From assembly GCA_902781245.1 (NCBI GenBank), contig CACZIP010000004.1:1-23535 (forward strand): a DNA stretch of 23,535 bases, written 5' to 3'. Positions within the stretch are counted from its first letter, which is position 1, and each line of letters begins with the position of its first letter. Of the stretch, positions 8,897-16,497 are shown piece by piece. The notes under the pieces are model-generated. The model worked only from the letters and a program-made list of their open reading frames with translations. It made no database searches and was not told where the DNA came from. The translations under genes were made by a program, and so were the position numbers. Origin of the DNA: an uncultured Coriobacteriaceae bacterium. GTDB taxonomy: Bacteria > Actinomycetota > Coriobacteriia > Coriobacteriales > Eggerthellaceae.

Positions 8897-9264
8897 ATTT
8901 GCTCCAACAACACAAGAGTTTGTGCGGGCGCAAAAGCGCTCCCACACACGACGTTTGAAGCCTCGTTATTCATTTGTCGATCGTTGCCGTCAATCAAATG
9001 GACGGCAACACCACCATTATCCACCACTATTACATCCTGCCGAAGCAAACGTTTAAACTCGTTCGTAACGCAATCTCATGCTTCTTTGAAAAGGAGCATT
9101 ACCCGCCCACCACCTCAGCTAAGTGCCGCACTTTGCCGAGGACACTACAGATCATTGCACCACGTCAACGCTTGAAACTATCCCCATAGAATGTCTTGTA
9201 CTATACGTAATCTACTACGAACAAATGATTAGTACAATGTACAATAAGGTCGTTGAAAACCGAC
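8897..9264 (-). promoter_or_regulatory. 368-bp gene-free gap between cpsB and the sugar-specific genes; candidate internal promoter
   Basis: I see no convincing gene here; a 64-codon plus-strand frame starting at 8998 has no ribosome-binding site and no recognisable family. On the minus strand TTGTAC (9232-9237), a 17-nt spacer and TAGATT (9209-9214) form a weak promoter candidate. Its -35 box overlaps a short palindrome GTACAATGTAC (9232-9242). A 9-bp stem with a 9-nt loop occurs at 8983-9009 (GTTGCCGTC / GACGGCAAC), without a T-run. A long leader before the sugar-specific genes would be a natural place for antitermination or regulation of capsule expression, but nothing here proves it. Confidence 0.35.
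8902..8905 (-). promoter_or_regulatory. Ribosome-binding site that fixes the fusion gene start
   Basis: GGAG lies 5 nt before the ATG at 8896 on the minus strand. The longer in-frame GTG start at 8947 lacks any such sequence. Confidence 0.7.
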
Positions 9265-9903
9265 TTATAGATACTTGCCGAACTTTTGGCAAGCGCGGGT
9301 GAACAAGTCGTAGTGACCCACTCGATGAGCATCGCTGGCAAAGTGGGTGTAGAGTCCCTCTTTGAGCATGCGCTTGGCAGGCTTCAACTCATCTCCAAAG
9401 CGGCCACCGGCCACGAAATCGGTCGAAGCTTGAAGCACGCACCCCATGTCGACAAGATCATAGGCCAGAGAGATGTCACGCTGGATGGCATGATAACGCT
9501 CGGGGTGCGCGATGATCACTTGGAATCCGTGCCCCTGAATCTCGAAGATCGTGCGTTTGTACTGCTCGAAATCGTGCGCATGACAGCGCGTGTCCAGCTC
9601 GAGCAAAAACTCATCGGTATCGGCGAAGGCCAAATGGTCAATCCACTCGTAACCCAGCTCCATGAGCTTGGTATGATTGACCTCGAACCCCATGCGGATG
9701 GGCATGTCGCTCACATGGTCGCACAGCAGGTTGTAAGCAGCCCACATGGCATCCCAGTCGAAATAAGGGTCGCGGCAATGCGGCGTGCAGACGACCTCGT
9801 CTACGCCCGCCCCGCGTGCCGCTTCGACCATCGCGAGCGATTCCTCCAAATCGGCGGCACCATCGTCAACGCCCGGCAGTATGTGACAGTGCATGTCGCG
9901 CAT
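9265..9903 (-). CDS. cpsB: PHP-domain tyrosine-protein phosphatase CpsB/CapC type
   Basis: This is a metal-dependent phosphatase that removes phosphate from the tyrosine tail of the CpsD kinase and so sets capsule output. The 212-residue protein is slightly shorter than most CpsB proteins. Metal ligands are visible in order: DMHCHILPGVDDGA at residues 3-16, CTPHCRDPY near 39-47, GFEVNH, a LELDTR segment, IAHPERY, and ASDAHR near the C-terminus. The ATG at 9903 has GAGG 5 nt upstream. It lies 68 bp downstream of cpsD, and the cpsC-cpsD-cpsB order forms the standard regulatory trio. Confidence 0.9.
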   Translation of the reverse strand: MRDMHCHILPGVDDGAADLEESLAMVEAARGAGVDEVVCTPHCRDPYFDWDAMWAAYNLLCDHVSDMPIRMGFEVNHTKLMELGYEWIDHLAFADTDEFLLELDTRCHAHDFEQYKRTIFEIQGHGFQVIIAHPERYHAIQRDISLAYDLVDMGCVLQASTDFVAGGRFGDELKPAKRMLKEGLYTHFASDAHRVGHYDLFTRACQKFGKYL

Positions 9904-9971
9904 GATGCCTCATTGATTCGAGCACTCTATCTGGAATGGTTTCCGCCACTCTTGGTGGTCGGCAGATTTCC

Positions 9972-10772
9972 TCATGAGACACCACCGCGGGGAACCGAGC
10001 GACCGCCAACACCCCTGACACCGCTCGATGGGCGATCGACCAGCTGGCTGGGCATTGCAGCTTTCTGCGGCACTTGTTCGAGCGCAACGTCGCCCTTCTT
10101 CTTGCTATGGTCTTTCGTGTAGTACGAGTAGTAGTACTCTGATCCCGTGCCCTCCACGAACGTCGTGCAGATGCCCATGACGTTGACCTCGGCGTTTTCC
10201 AGCTGCTCGCACGCCAGCACGAGCTCTTGGCGCTTCACCTTTCCGGGACGAACAACCAAAATGGCGCCATCGACCACACGTCCAAGCACAGCTGCGTCGA
10301 TGAACGTGCCTACCGGAGGAGTGTCGTATATCACATAATCGAACTGCTCGGCCAGCACATCATTTAACTGGTCCATACGCTTGCTTGCCAACAAGTCGGC
10401 TGGATTGGGCACGCTGGGTTCGGCGTCGAGGAAATAGAGCCCTTTCACCGTCGTGGGAACAACAGCATCGCGAATGTTCGCACCGCCCGTGAGCACGGCC
10501 ACCAAGCCGTTCTGCGGATGTAGGTTGAGCATGCTCGCCAAGCTGCGACGACGCATGTCACCCTCAACCAGCAGGACCGTATGCCCCGCGGTCGCGGCCG
10601 CCTGGGCAAGGTACCACGCAGCGGTCGTCTTGCCCTCATCGGGCACCGAGCTGGTAATGAGGATGGTCTTGATCTCGTTGTCGATCGACTGGAACCTGAT
10701 GTTGGCGAACATCGTCTTAGCTGCGTTCTGCACCTCGAGCAGGTTCGTGGCTGACTTCTGCTTCTTTGCCAT
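9972..10772 (-). CDS. cpsD: Tyrosine-protein kinase (BY-kinase) CpsD/CapB type
   Basis: This cytoplasmic autophosphorylating kinase works with the membrane adaptor CpsC to control polymerisation and export. In 266 residues it shows Walker A (SSVPDEGKTT, residues 41-50), Walker A' (LLVEGDMRR) and Walker B (YVIYDTPPVG). A tyrosine cluster, EYYYSYY at residues 212-218, is the expected autophosphorylation site. Unusually, about 48 residues follow the cluster, including a basic KKK and a Gly/Ser/Arg-rich tail; in many homologues the protein ends near the tyrosines. The ATG at 10772 follows a strong GGAGG at 5-nt spacing. It starts 19 nt after cpsC. Confidence 0.92.
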   Translation of the reverse strand: MAKKQKSATNLLEVQNAAKTMFANIRFQSIDNEIKTILITSSVPDEGKTTAAWYLAQAAATAGHTVLLVEGDMRRRSLASMLNLHPQNGLVAVLTGGANIRDAVVPTTVKGLYFLDAEPSVPNPADLLASKRMDQLNDVLAEQFDYVIYDTPPVGTFIDAAVLGRVVDGAILVVRPGKVKRQELVLACEQLENAEVNVMGICTTFVEGTGSEYYYSYYTKDHSKKKGDVALEQVPQKAAMPSQLVDRPSSGVRGVGGRSVPRGGVS

Positions 10773-10791
10773 GATTGCCTCCCCCGCCCTT

Positions 10792-11439
10792 CTATTTGAT
10801 GACCGGAATGCGACCGATGACGGTCAAGCCCGTGAGCTCAGCCGCTTCCTCAGCTGAGCGCACACGCGTGTTGGCCATGTCGGCGATAACGATGATGGCG
10901 ATGGCGATGAACAAGCCGGCAAGGAACGCGACCGCAATGTACATGAGCCGCGGCGGACCGGACGGCCTTGACGGTACCGGCGCTTCATCGATGACGTTGA
11001 TGCTTTGAACATCCATCACCTGCTGGGCGATGCTGTCGACGGTTTTCGCAAGCTGGTTCGCCACGACGGCAACGTTCTCGGGCGACGTGCCCGTCACCTT
11101 CACGGTGATGACGCGCGTGGTCGTGGTGCTGTCGACGTTGACCGTGTAGCCGGACAGCGAATCCAAACCCACGGCCTCGGCGGCGCTTTGCTGCACGCGG
11201 CTGGACTTGATGAGCGTGGCCACGTCGTTTGTGAGCATCTGGCTGGCCGTAAGGTCAGTGTTGGTAATGCTTTCGTTGGACTGCGACTTGGTCAGGACGT
11301 ACAGCGAAGTACTGGCCGTGTATTGGTCGGCCATGACGAGGAAGCTGTACGCCGCCGTGGCCAGCGCGAAGATGACTGGAAGGGCAATGACAAGGCCCAA
11401 ATGCTTACGCATGAGCCCGAACAGTTCTAGCAATGTCAC
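10792..11439 (-). CDS. cpsC: Chain-length determinant / kinase adaptor CpsC (Wzz family)
   Basis: This 215-residue membrane protein has the short Gram-positive Wzz design. One membrane segment lies near residues 15-35, an extracellular loop follows, and a second segment lies near residues 166-185, preceded by the proline-rich motif APVPSRPSGPPR. A cytoplasmic C-terminal tail (ADMANTRVRSAEEAAELTG) would activate CpsD. It controls polymer length and kinase activity. The start is a GTG at 11439 with AGGG upstream. It is the first gene of the leftward capsule operon and is divergent from the LCP gene. Confidence 0.9.
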   Translation of the reverse strand: MTLLELFGLMRKHLGLVIALPVIFALATAAYSFLVMADQYTASTSLYVLTKSQSNESITNTDLTASQMLTNDVATLIKSSRVQQSAAEAVGLDSLSGYTVNVDSTTTTRVITVKVTGTSPENVAVVANQLAKTVDSIAQQVMDVQSINVIDEAPVPSRPSGPPRLMYIAVAFLAGLFIAIAIIVIADMANTRVRSAEEAAELTGLTVIGRIPVIK

Positions 11440-11580
11440 AGTTGTGTTCCCTTTCGTGTGCCTATTCTGCGAATCGGTCGGTGTTTTGGCTTTGCAGACT
11501 CTGTTAGTTGTATCTAATTGATAATACTACCATTTGGTATATGCGATAACGAACTGGGAGCAGCCGAACGGAAGAACCAT
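11440..11580. promoter_or_regulatory. Divergent cpsC / LCP intergenic region with a small palindrome
   Basis: This 141-bp region must hold the start signals of both the leftward capsule operon and the rightward LCP gene. On the minus strand TATTAT (11521-11526) resembles a -10 box, with a poor TTATCG 17 nt upstream. On the plus strand TTGATA at 11518-11523 resembles a -35 box but has no good partner. The palindrome TACCA-TT-TGGTA (11528-11539) sits next to these and could bind a regulator. None of these boxes is strong. Confidence 0.35.
11570..11574 (+). promoter_or_regulatory. Ribosome-binding site that fixes the LCP gene start
   Basis: GGAAG is placed 6 nt before the ATG at 11581. The frame also opens at a TTG at 11518, which would overlap the likely promoter region and adds 21 residues without family character. 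Confidence 0.6.
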
Positions 11581-12774
11581 ATGGCCTATCACGTTAAAAA
11601 AACCTCCGAGCGCTCGCGGCGCGACCCGTCCCAAGGCGGATGGGACACGACCATCATCAAGGCGCCCGATTCGCACTCGTCGTCGAAGCACGGAAAGAAA
11701 CGCCACCACAGGCGCCGCAAGAAATGGCCGAAAGTTGTGGCGGGCGTTTTGATTGCGCTGCTGGTCGTCGTGGGCATCGGTGCTGGTGCGGCATTCGCGT
11801 ATATGAAATCCCTCGACAAGGCCATGTCGCTGGGCGACAACCACGAGGCGATTTCTGCAGCGCTGACCGACACCCCGGCGAGCAAGCCGTTCTATGTGCT
11901 GGTCATGGGATCGGACCTGCGCGAGGTCACCGACAAGTCCGTGAAGGATGGCACGAACTACAGCGCGACGCATGGCACGCGCTCCGACGTGATCATGCTG
12001 ATGCGCGTCGATGCCACGAACTCGAAGCTGACCATGATGACCATCCCGCGCGACACGCCGTACGTGTATTCCGATGGTGCGATCGCCAAGCTCAACCACA
12101 CGTATGAGACCGACGGAGCCACAGGGCTCATCACTGCGGTCGAGGGCCTGACGGGCGTTAAGATCTCGCACTACGTCGAGGTGCACGGCTCGGATGTCGA
12201 GAACGTCGTGGACGGCCTGGGCGGCATCACGGTCGATGTGCCGCAGGCGATTTCCGGCACGACCATCACGGGCGTGCCCGTGAGCATCGACTCCGGGTTG
12301 CAACGTTTGTCGGGGTCAGAGGCGCTGCTTCTTGCGAACAGCCGCATGCAGTACGATTCGCTCCAAGACATGAACCGCCAGAAGGGAGCACGGCTGGTCG
12401 TGGCCGGCATCATCGAAGCCATTCGTTCCAAACCGCTTTACGAGATACCGGGCGCTGTAGCCGATGCGGCCTCATGCGTGAAAACCGACATGGAAACGAC
12501 CGAGCTCGTGAACATCGTGCGCATGATGCGGGACAACTTGACGTTGTACTCGGGCACGGCGCCCTACGACGGCGATTTGGACTTGTGGGCCGTGTCGTCG
12601 CATGCCGAGGAAGACGCACCGTGGCTTTGCTACGTCAACGAAGCAGGCTGGAAACGCGTGCTTGACGCGCTCGGCTCCGGTGAAGACATTGCGGGCATGT
12701 CGTACGACAAGGATGCTGTGCACTACGCCGGGCAGCCCGAGTCAACCTGGTCGCAAGGGCTCGTGGAGCCGTAG
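11581..12774 (+). CDS. LCP-family (LytR-CpsA-Psr) glycopolymer-peptidoglycan ligase
   Basis: This membrane-anchored enzyme would transfer the undecaprenyl-diphosphate-linked polysaccharide onto peptidoglycan outside the cell. The 397-residue protein starts with a basic cytoplasmic tail rich in His, Lys and Arg (KKRHHRRRKK). It then has one membrane segment at about residues 51-74 and the LCP domain from about residue 100. Motifs include FYVLVMGSD (104-112), GTRSDVIML with Arg134 and Asp136, TIPRDTPYVY with Arg157 and Asp158, and KLNHTY (170-175). These are the diphosphate and metal positions known for the family. A later DMNRQKGARL matches the conserved R-x3-Q-x-R-type region. It is divergent from cpsC, as expected for the final step of the capsule pathway. 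Confidence 0.9.
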   Translation: MAYHVKKTSERSRRDPSQGGWDTTIIKAPDSHSSSKHGKKRHHRRRKKWPKVVAGVLIALLVVVGIGAGAAFAYMKSLDKAMSLGDNHEAISAALTDTPASKPFYVLVMGSDLREVTDKSVKDGTNYSATHGTRSDVIMLMRVDATNSKLTMMTIPRDTPYVYSDGAIAKLNHTYETDGATGLITAVEGLTGVKISHYVEVHGSDVENVVDGLGGITVDVPQAISGTTITGVPVSIDSGLQRLSGSEALLLANSRMQYDSLQDMNRQKGARLVVAGIIEAIRSKPLYEIPGAVADAASCVKTDMETTELVNIVRMMRDNLTLYSGTAPYDGDLDLWAVSSHAEEDAPWLCYVNEAGWKRVLDALGSGEDIAGMSYDKDAVHYAGQPESTWSQGLVEP

Positions 12775-12826
12775 CCAGAAAGGGACAGCCTGGGCGGTCT
12801 TCCACGACAAAAAGAAGCGGCAATCA

Positions 12827-12849
12827 TGGCCACCTCAAAGAGGTGGCCA
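12827..12849. repeat. 10-bp perfect hairpin after the LCP gene
   Basis: TGGCCACCTC (12827-12836), a 3-nt loop and GAGGTGGCCA (12840-12849) form a strong stem 53 bp past the LCP stop. No T-run follows on the plus strand, so it is not a canonical intrinsic terminator, although it could still pause or stop transcription. A third partial copy, CCACCTC, follows at about 12863-12869. Confidence 0.6.
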
Positions 12850-12920
12850 CCTCCGCCTCCGCCCACCTCAAAATACCGCCATTCTCTTGATTTAGCTTGT
12901 GTTCCAAAACAATGAGTTTC

Positions 12921-12951
12921 TTTACAGTAGAATCGATCAAGAATCGATTCT
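12921..12951 (+). promoter_or_regulatory. Candidate promoter/operator of the L,D-transpeptidase gene
   Basis: AGAATCGAT (12929-12937) and its exact complement ATCGATTCT (12943-12951) flank a 5-nt centre, making a 23-bp operator-like palindrome. It directly follows TTTACA (12921-12926), one mismatch from a -35 consensus; the -10 partner would fall within the palindrome's right arm and is poor. The coding start lies 21 bp further downstream. A dimeric regulator binding here would block transcription. Confidence 0.4.
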
Positions 12952-12972
12952 GCCGAGCGGATGTGATAACTC

Positions 12973-15669
12973 ATGAAAAACGATCTGGCGAAAAGCGCCG
13001 CATATTGCAAAACGTGCATTGCCATCTGCTTCCTTGCAGCATTGCTCTGCGCCCTGGTATTCGACGCGCAAACTTCATGGGCAAATGATGGGCAAGCGCT
13101 CGAGAACAACAACGACAATGCCGGATACGTCCTGACCGTGACAGATGAGAGCGATGCCGGCGATCAAGAATCCATCGGCAACAGCGACAAAGCGACGGGT
13201 GCTGAAATCGAAATCGTCTCTAGGAGCATGCCAGAAAGCAACGTAACACAGCAAGCGGACAGCTCGAGCAATTCGAGCAACCGGGGCTCATCACCGACCC
13301 AAGAAGCTAGCAACTCGACCGGCTCAACCAATCAGGCAGTAGATGGTATTGCAGCCACCAAGACATCAAATGCCACAACCACCCAAGAAGCGGGCGGCGC
13401 AACGAGCACCAAACCGGCAGGCAATCCAGCAAATCCCCCAACAGCAAGCGACGCAATGAAGCTCCAAGCCAAAGATAGCTCTGCGACCTCTCAGCTGAAG
13501 AGCAACCCACCTGCCCCGCTTCCTGATGGCGACTACATCATCCGATCGCTCGTGGCCTCGAGATCAGTGCTCGACGTCTACGGCGCATCGAAGGCAAGCG
13601 GCGCGAATGTGCAGCTGTACTCATACAACGCCACCGCAGCCCAAAAGTGGACACTGACATATGACGCCATCGGCGGCTTCTACACGATTGCCAACAAGGT
13701 GGCCGGCAACGTGCTCGACGTGTCGGGCGCTTCTACGGCCAACGGCGCCAACGTGCACGTGTGGACTCCCAACGGTACCAAAGCGCAGCAGTGGCGCATC
13801 GTGAGGGACGGTGCAGGCTGGCGCATCGAATCGGCTCTCAAGGATCATTTCGTGCTGGACGTCCTGGGCGCAAATCCAAGCAATGGCACGAACATGCAAG
13901 CATACCAAGCGAACGGCACGAATGCTCAGCGCTTCGAGCTCATCTCACTTAACCCTAACGTCGCCCCCTCCACCGCAACCGTCGAAGAGGGCGCATACGT
14001 ACTGACCACAGGCACAGGCAAGGTCGTAGACATCGCGAGCGGATCGCTCGAATCGGGAGCAAACGCCCAGCAGTACGCATCCAACTCGACCTATGCCCAG
14101 CGTTTTTATATCGAACCAGACGGCACTGGCTTCTACCGCATTTTCAGTGTCGGTTCTGGCCTGGCTCTCGACGTTTCGGGCGCCAATCCGCTGTCTGGCA
14201 CAAATGTGCATCAATACACATGGAACGGCTCTGCTGCCCAATTGTGGTCGCTGCAGGCCAATTCGGACGGCACGGTCACGTTCATCTCGAAGTGCAACGG
14301 ACTTGCGTTAGACGTATTAGGCGCATCGACGGCCAATGGCGCGAACCTGCAGGTGTACACCTCCAACGGTACGAAGGCACAGAAGTTCAGCTTGACGAAA
14401 ACCGACCTCTTGTCCGCTGGAACGGTTCGGCTCTACTCGGCCGGTGCAATCACGCGCGTTGTGGACGTGAGGGACGCTTCTGACAGCGCAGGTGCCGCCT
14501 TGCAGATCTATCAATCTAACGGGACTTTGGCACAAAGGCTCGCTGTCGCCAAAACCGAATCGGGCTACACACTGCGCCCTGTTTGCTCAGGCTTGTACGC
14601 TGCGGCATCAGGTTCTTCCGTGGTGCAAGCTTCAACGCCGACAACCTGGAACATCGCATTCGCGAAGTCCGGCACGCGACGGGGCATCGTGCTTTCGCTT
14701 TCCGGCAAAGCCGTAACAGCAACGGGCACGGGCGACTCGTCCGCCCTCTCGCTTCAAGCGCCTTCGGGATCGATTCTGCAATCGTTCTGTCCCGAGGTAA
14801 CGACGCTCCTTGCTAACGGGGTTTACACCATCGCAAGCGCCAGCAACGGCAAGGTGCTCGATGTCGATGGCGCCAGCTGGCGAAACGAGGCGAACATCCA
14901 GGTGTACACGAGCAATGGCACGGGCGCACAGGCTTTCTTGATCGAATCGACCGGCGGTGATTGCTATCGCATAGTCAATGCTATGACCGGCAAAGCCGTC
15001 GATGTGGCAGGCGGCAACAGCACCGACGGCACAAACGTCCAGCAATACGTGTGCAACGGAACGGACGCTCAACTGTGGGTCGCTGAGCTGTCAAACGCGG
15101 GCCACATCGTATTCGTGAACAAGGGAACGGGCAAGGCGCTCAACCTGAACGGAACAAACGTCAACATCCGAACCAAGAACGGCGCATCGACGCAAGGATG
15201 GAAACTCAAGCCCTCAACGTACGTGTACGACGCCGTGCTCAGCAACGCATGCAACATCGTGCAAGACCGAAGCAGCTACACGAACTACTACATCATCGTC
15301 GACCTCACCAACACCCGCACGATCATTTTCGAGGGCGACAGGGGTAACTGGACGCCCATCCAGAATTGGGTTTCCACGGTCGGCGCACCGTGGTCGGAAA
15401 CGCCAACGGGCACCTACACCATCTCAGGCAGGGGCTACTCGTTCAACGGGGCGCTGGGCGGCACGCCTTACACCTGCTACTACTGGACGAACTTCCTCGA
15501 CTACGTGTACCTGTTCCATTCGATTCCGTATCACCAGAACACGTGGACCGTGCAAGATGGCCGGCTCGGCGAGCAAGCCTCACACGGTTGCGTGCGCTTA
15601 GCCACCGACAACGCCTACTGGATTTACAACAACATACCCGACGGCACGCGCGTGTACATTTACTACTAG
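12973..15669 (+). CDS. Secreted L,D-transpeptidase (YkuD) with four predicted ricin-type beta-trefoils
   Basis: The 898-residue protein has a signal peptide (likely cleaved after SWA at residue 37). A disordered Ser/Thr/Asn-rich stalk runs to about residue 180. Twelve ricin-type units of about 45-50 residues follow, then a YkuD domain from about residue 770 to the end. Most units carry a pattern like VLDVSGASTANGANV...NGT.AQ.W. New trefoils appear to begin near residues 185, 339, 482 and 614 (DGDYII, EGAYVL, AGTVRL, NGVYTI), giving four groups of three; two units of the third group are degenerate. The catalytic motif SHGCVRL has His871, Cys873 and Arg875, with His849 upstream (YLFHS). It would form 3-3 peptidoglycan cross-links or attach proteins, with the lectin part binding wall glycan. 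The ATG at 12973 has only a weak GGA upstream. Confidence 0.9.
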   Translation: MKNDLAKSAAYCKTCIAICFLAALLCALVFDAQTSWANDGQALENNNDNAGYVLTVTDESDAGDQESIGNSDKATGAEIEIVSRSMPESNVTQQADSSSNSSNRGSSPTQEASNSTGSTNQAVDGIAATKTSNATTTQEAGGATSTKPAGNPANPPTASDAMKLQAKDSSATSQLKSNPPAPLPDGDYIIRSLVASRSVLDVYGASKASGANVQLYSYNATAAQKWTLTYDAIGGFYTIANKVAGNVLDVSGASTANGANVHVWTPNGTKAQQWRIVRDGAGWRIESALKDHFVLDVLGANPSNGTNMQAYQANGTNAQRFELISLNPNVAPSTATVEEGAYVLTTGTGKVVDIASGSLESGANAQQYASNSTYAQRFYIEPDGTGFYRIFSVGSGLALDVSGANPLSGTNVHQYTWNGSAAQLWSLQANSDGTVTFISKCNGLALDVLGASTANGANLQVYTSNGTKAQKFSLTKTDLLSAGTVRLYSAGAITRVVDVRDASDSAGAALQIYQSNGTLAQRLAVAKTESGYTLRPVCSGLYAAASGSSVVQASTPTTWNIAFAKSGTRRGIVLSLSGKAVTATGTGDSSALSLQAPSGSILQSFCPEVTTLLANGVYTIASASNGKVLDVDGASWRNEANIQVYTSNGTGAQAFLIESTGGDCYRIVNAMTGKAVDVAGGNSTDGTNVQQYVCNGTDAQLWVAELSNAGHIVFVNKGTGKALNLNGTNVNIRTKNGASTQGWKLKPSTYVYDAVLSNACNIVQDRSSYTNYYIIVDLTNTRTIIFEGDRGNWTPIQNWVSTVGAPWSETPTGTYTISGRGYSFNGALGGTPYTCYYWTNFLDYVYLFHSIPYHQNTWTVQDGRLGEQASHGCVRLATDNAYWIYNNIPDGTRVYIYY

Positions 15670-15689
15670 AGGCGCACCCTGCGCTCAAC

Positions 15690-16481
15690 TCAAATTGCAT
15701 ACCTCGGATCAATTGCCTGCAACTCGGCAAGTGAATCAATCTCGTCGATGTCGTCAAACGAGCACGGTTCGATATCAATGCGATAATTGTCGCGCATGAT
15801 TACGCACGGCACGTCATCCCAAAAGCGCTGTCGATGCTCTTCGCGCTCGAAAGCTTCTGGCAGATCAACGGCCAACTTCGCCCCATCTTCAGCAGTCCAG
15901 TAGCTTACACCAAACATGTGATAGCAATCTCGTCCGCCCTTATGCAAATCAACAATTACCCCGTTTTCAACATCGAAGCACCAGTCTGGAGTTTCATTGA
16001 CAGGGACGCCCATATAACAGGAATGGTAACGATACTTCTTTATCAGTCCAGGGTTCTTCAAATAGAGATCGCTCTCGAAAGCATAGGCGTTTTGGAAGCA
16101 ATCTTTCGCAACGCATGCAGACGAAATGTTGTTCGTCGTGTCGTATATCTTATTCTCAAGAAGCGTGATGCTCGGATAGTCCACTGTCAATAACTCGAAC
16201 TGTTCTTTAAGGTACCCGGTAACGATGTATATTTCCGTAACATCGATTGCAAAAAGCGCATCGAGAATTGTTGATATTATTCTTTTCCCATTGACATTCA
16301 CCAGAGGCTTCGGGGTGTTTATCGTTATAGGCAACATCCTATTGCCAAGTCCACTCGCAAACAAAACAGCACGCTTAGCTCGATAAGGCTCCAAACGCAC
16401 AAGGTCAGCTGAAGTAGCACAACCCTTCTCGTATTTCTCTTCGAGTTCCAAAAACTCCGGATACGTCAATTCTTCTGTCAT
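15690..16481 (-). CDS. LicC-like sugar-phosphate/phosphocholine-type nucleotidyltransferase
   Basis: This 263-residue protein has the NTP-transferase fold. The nucleotide-binding loop reads LFASGLGNRMLPIT near residues 40-53 and is followed by TPKPLVNVNGKRII. The usual AAGxGxR loop is altered to ASGLGNR. A metal-binding acidic motif, AFESDLYL, follows in the expected place, as in CTP:phosphocholine cytidylyltransferases (LicC), and a TTNNISS segment matches the LicC/PntC-type NNxxS motif. About 35 extra residues precede the fold. It starts at ATG 16481 with GGAAAG upstream, 16 nt after the LicC-LicA fusion stop. It ends 20 bp from the convergent transpeptidase gene. It probably activates a phospho-alcohol head group with CTP; the substrate is not determined. 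Confidence 0.75.
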   Translation of the reverse strand: MTEELTYPEFLELEEKYEKGCATSADLVRLEPYRAKRAVLFASGLGNRMLPITINTPKPLVNVNGKRIISTILDALFAIDVTEIYIVTGYLKEQFELLTVDYPSITLLENKIYDTTNNISSACVAKDCFQNAYAFESDLYLKNPGLIKKYRYHSCYMGVPVNETPDWCFDVENGVIVDLHKGGRDCYHMFGVSYWTAEDGAKLAVDLPEAFEREEHRQRFWDDVPCVIMRDNYRIDIEPCSFDDIDEIDSLAELQAIDPRYAI

Positions 16482-16497
16482 TTACAGTCTTTCCAAA

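Noticed and set aside
8897..8947. Longer N-terminus of the WecA-WbuB fusion from a GTG at 8947
   Set aside because: No ribosome-binding site, and the added residues precede a well-placed GGAG-ATG start and the first membrane segment.
8998..9189. 64-codon plus-strand ORF in the cpsB-fusion gap
   Set aside because: No ribosome-binding site, no recognisable family, and it would be antisense to the operon. Kept only as a note in the gap entry.
9286..10122. 278-codon plus-strand open frame opposite cpsB and cpsD
   Set aside because: It is the antisense shadow of two well-supported genes; the translation shows no family features and it spans their boundary.
12723..13118. 131-codon minus-strand ORF between the LCP and transpeptidase genes
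   Set aside because: It overlaps the ends of both plus-strand genes and the translation is low-complexity and Ser/Cys-rich, without a family or ribosome-binding site.
13520..15230. Repeated DNA pattern as a possible CRISPR or tandem-repeat array
   Set aside because: The periodicity is about 45-50 codons, in frame and diverged; it is explained by the ricin-type protein units.
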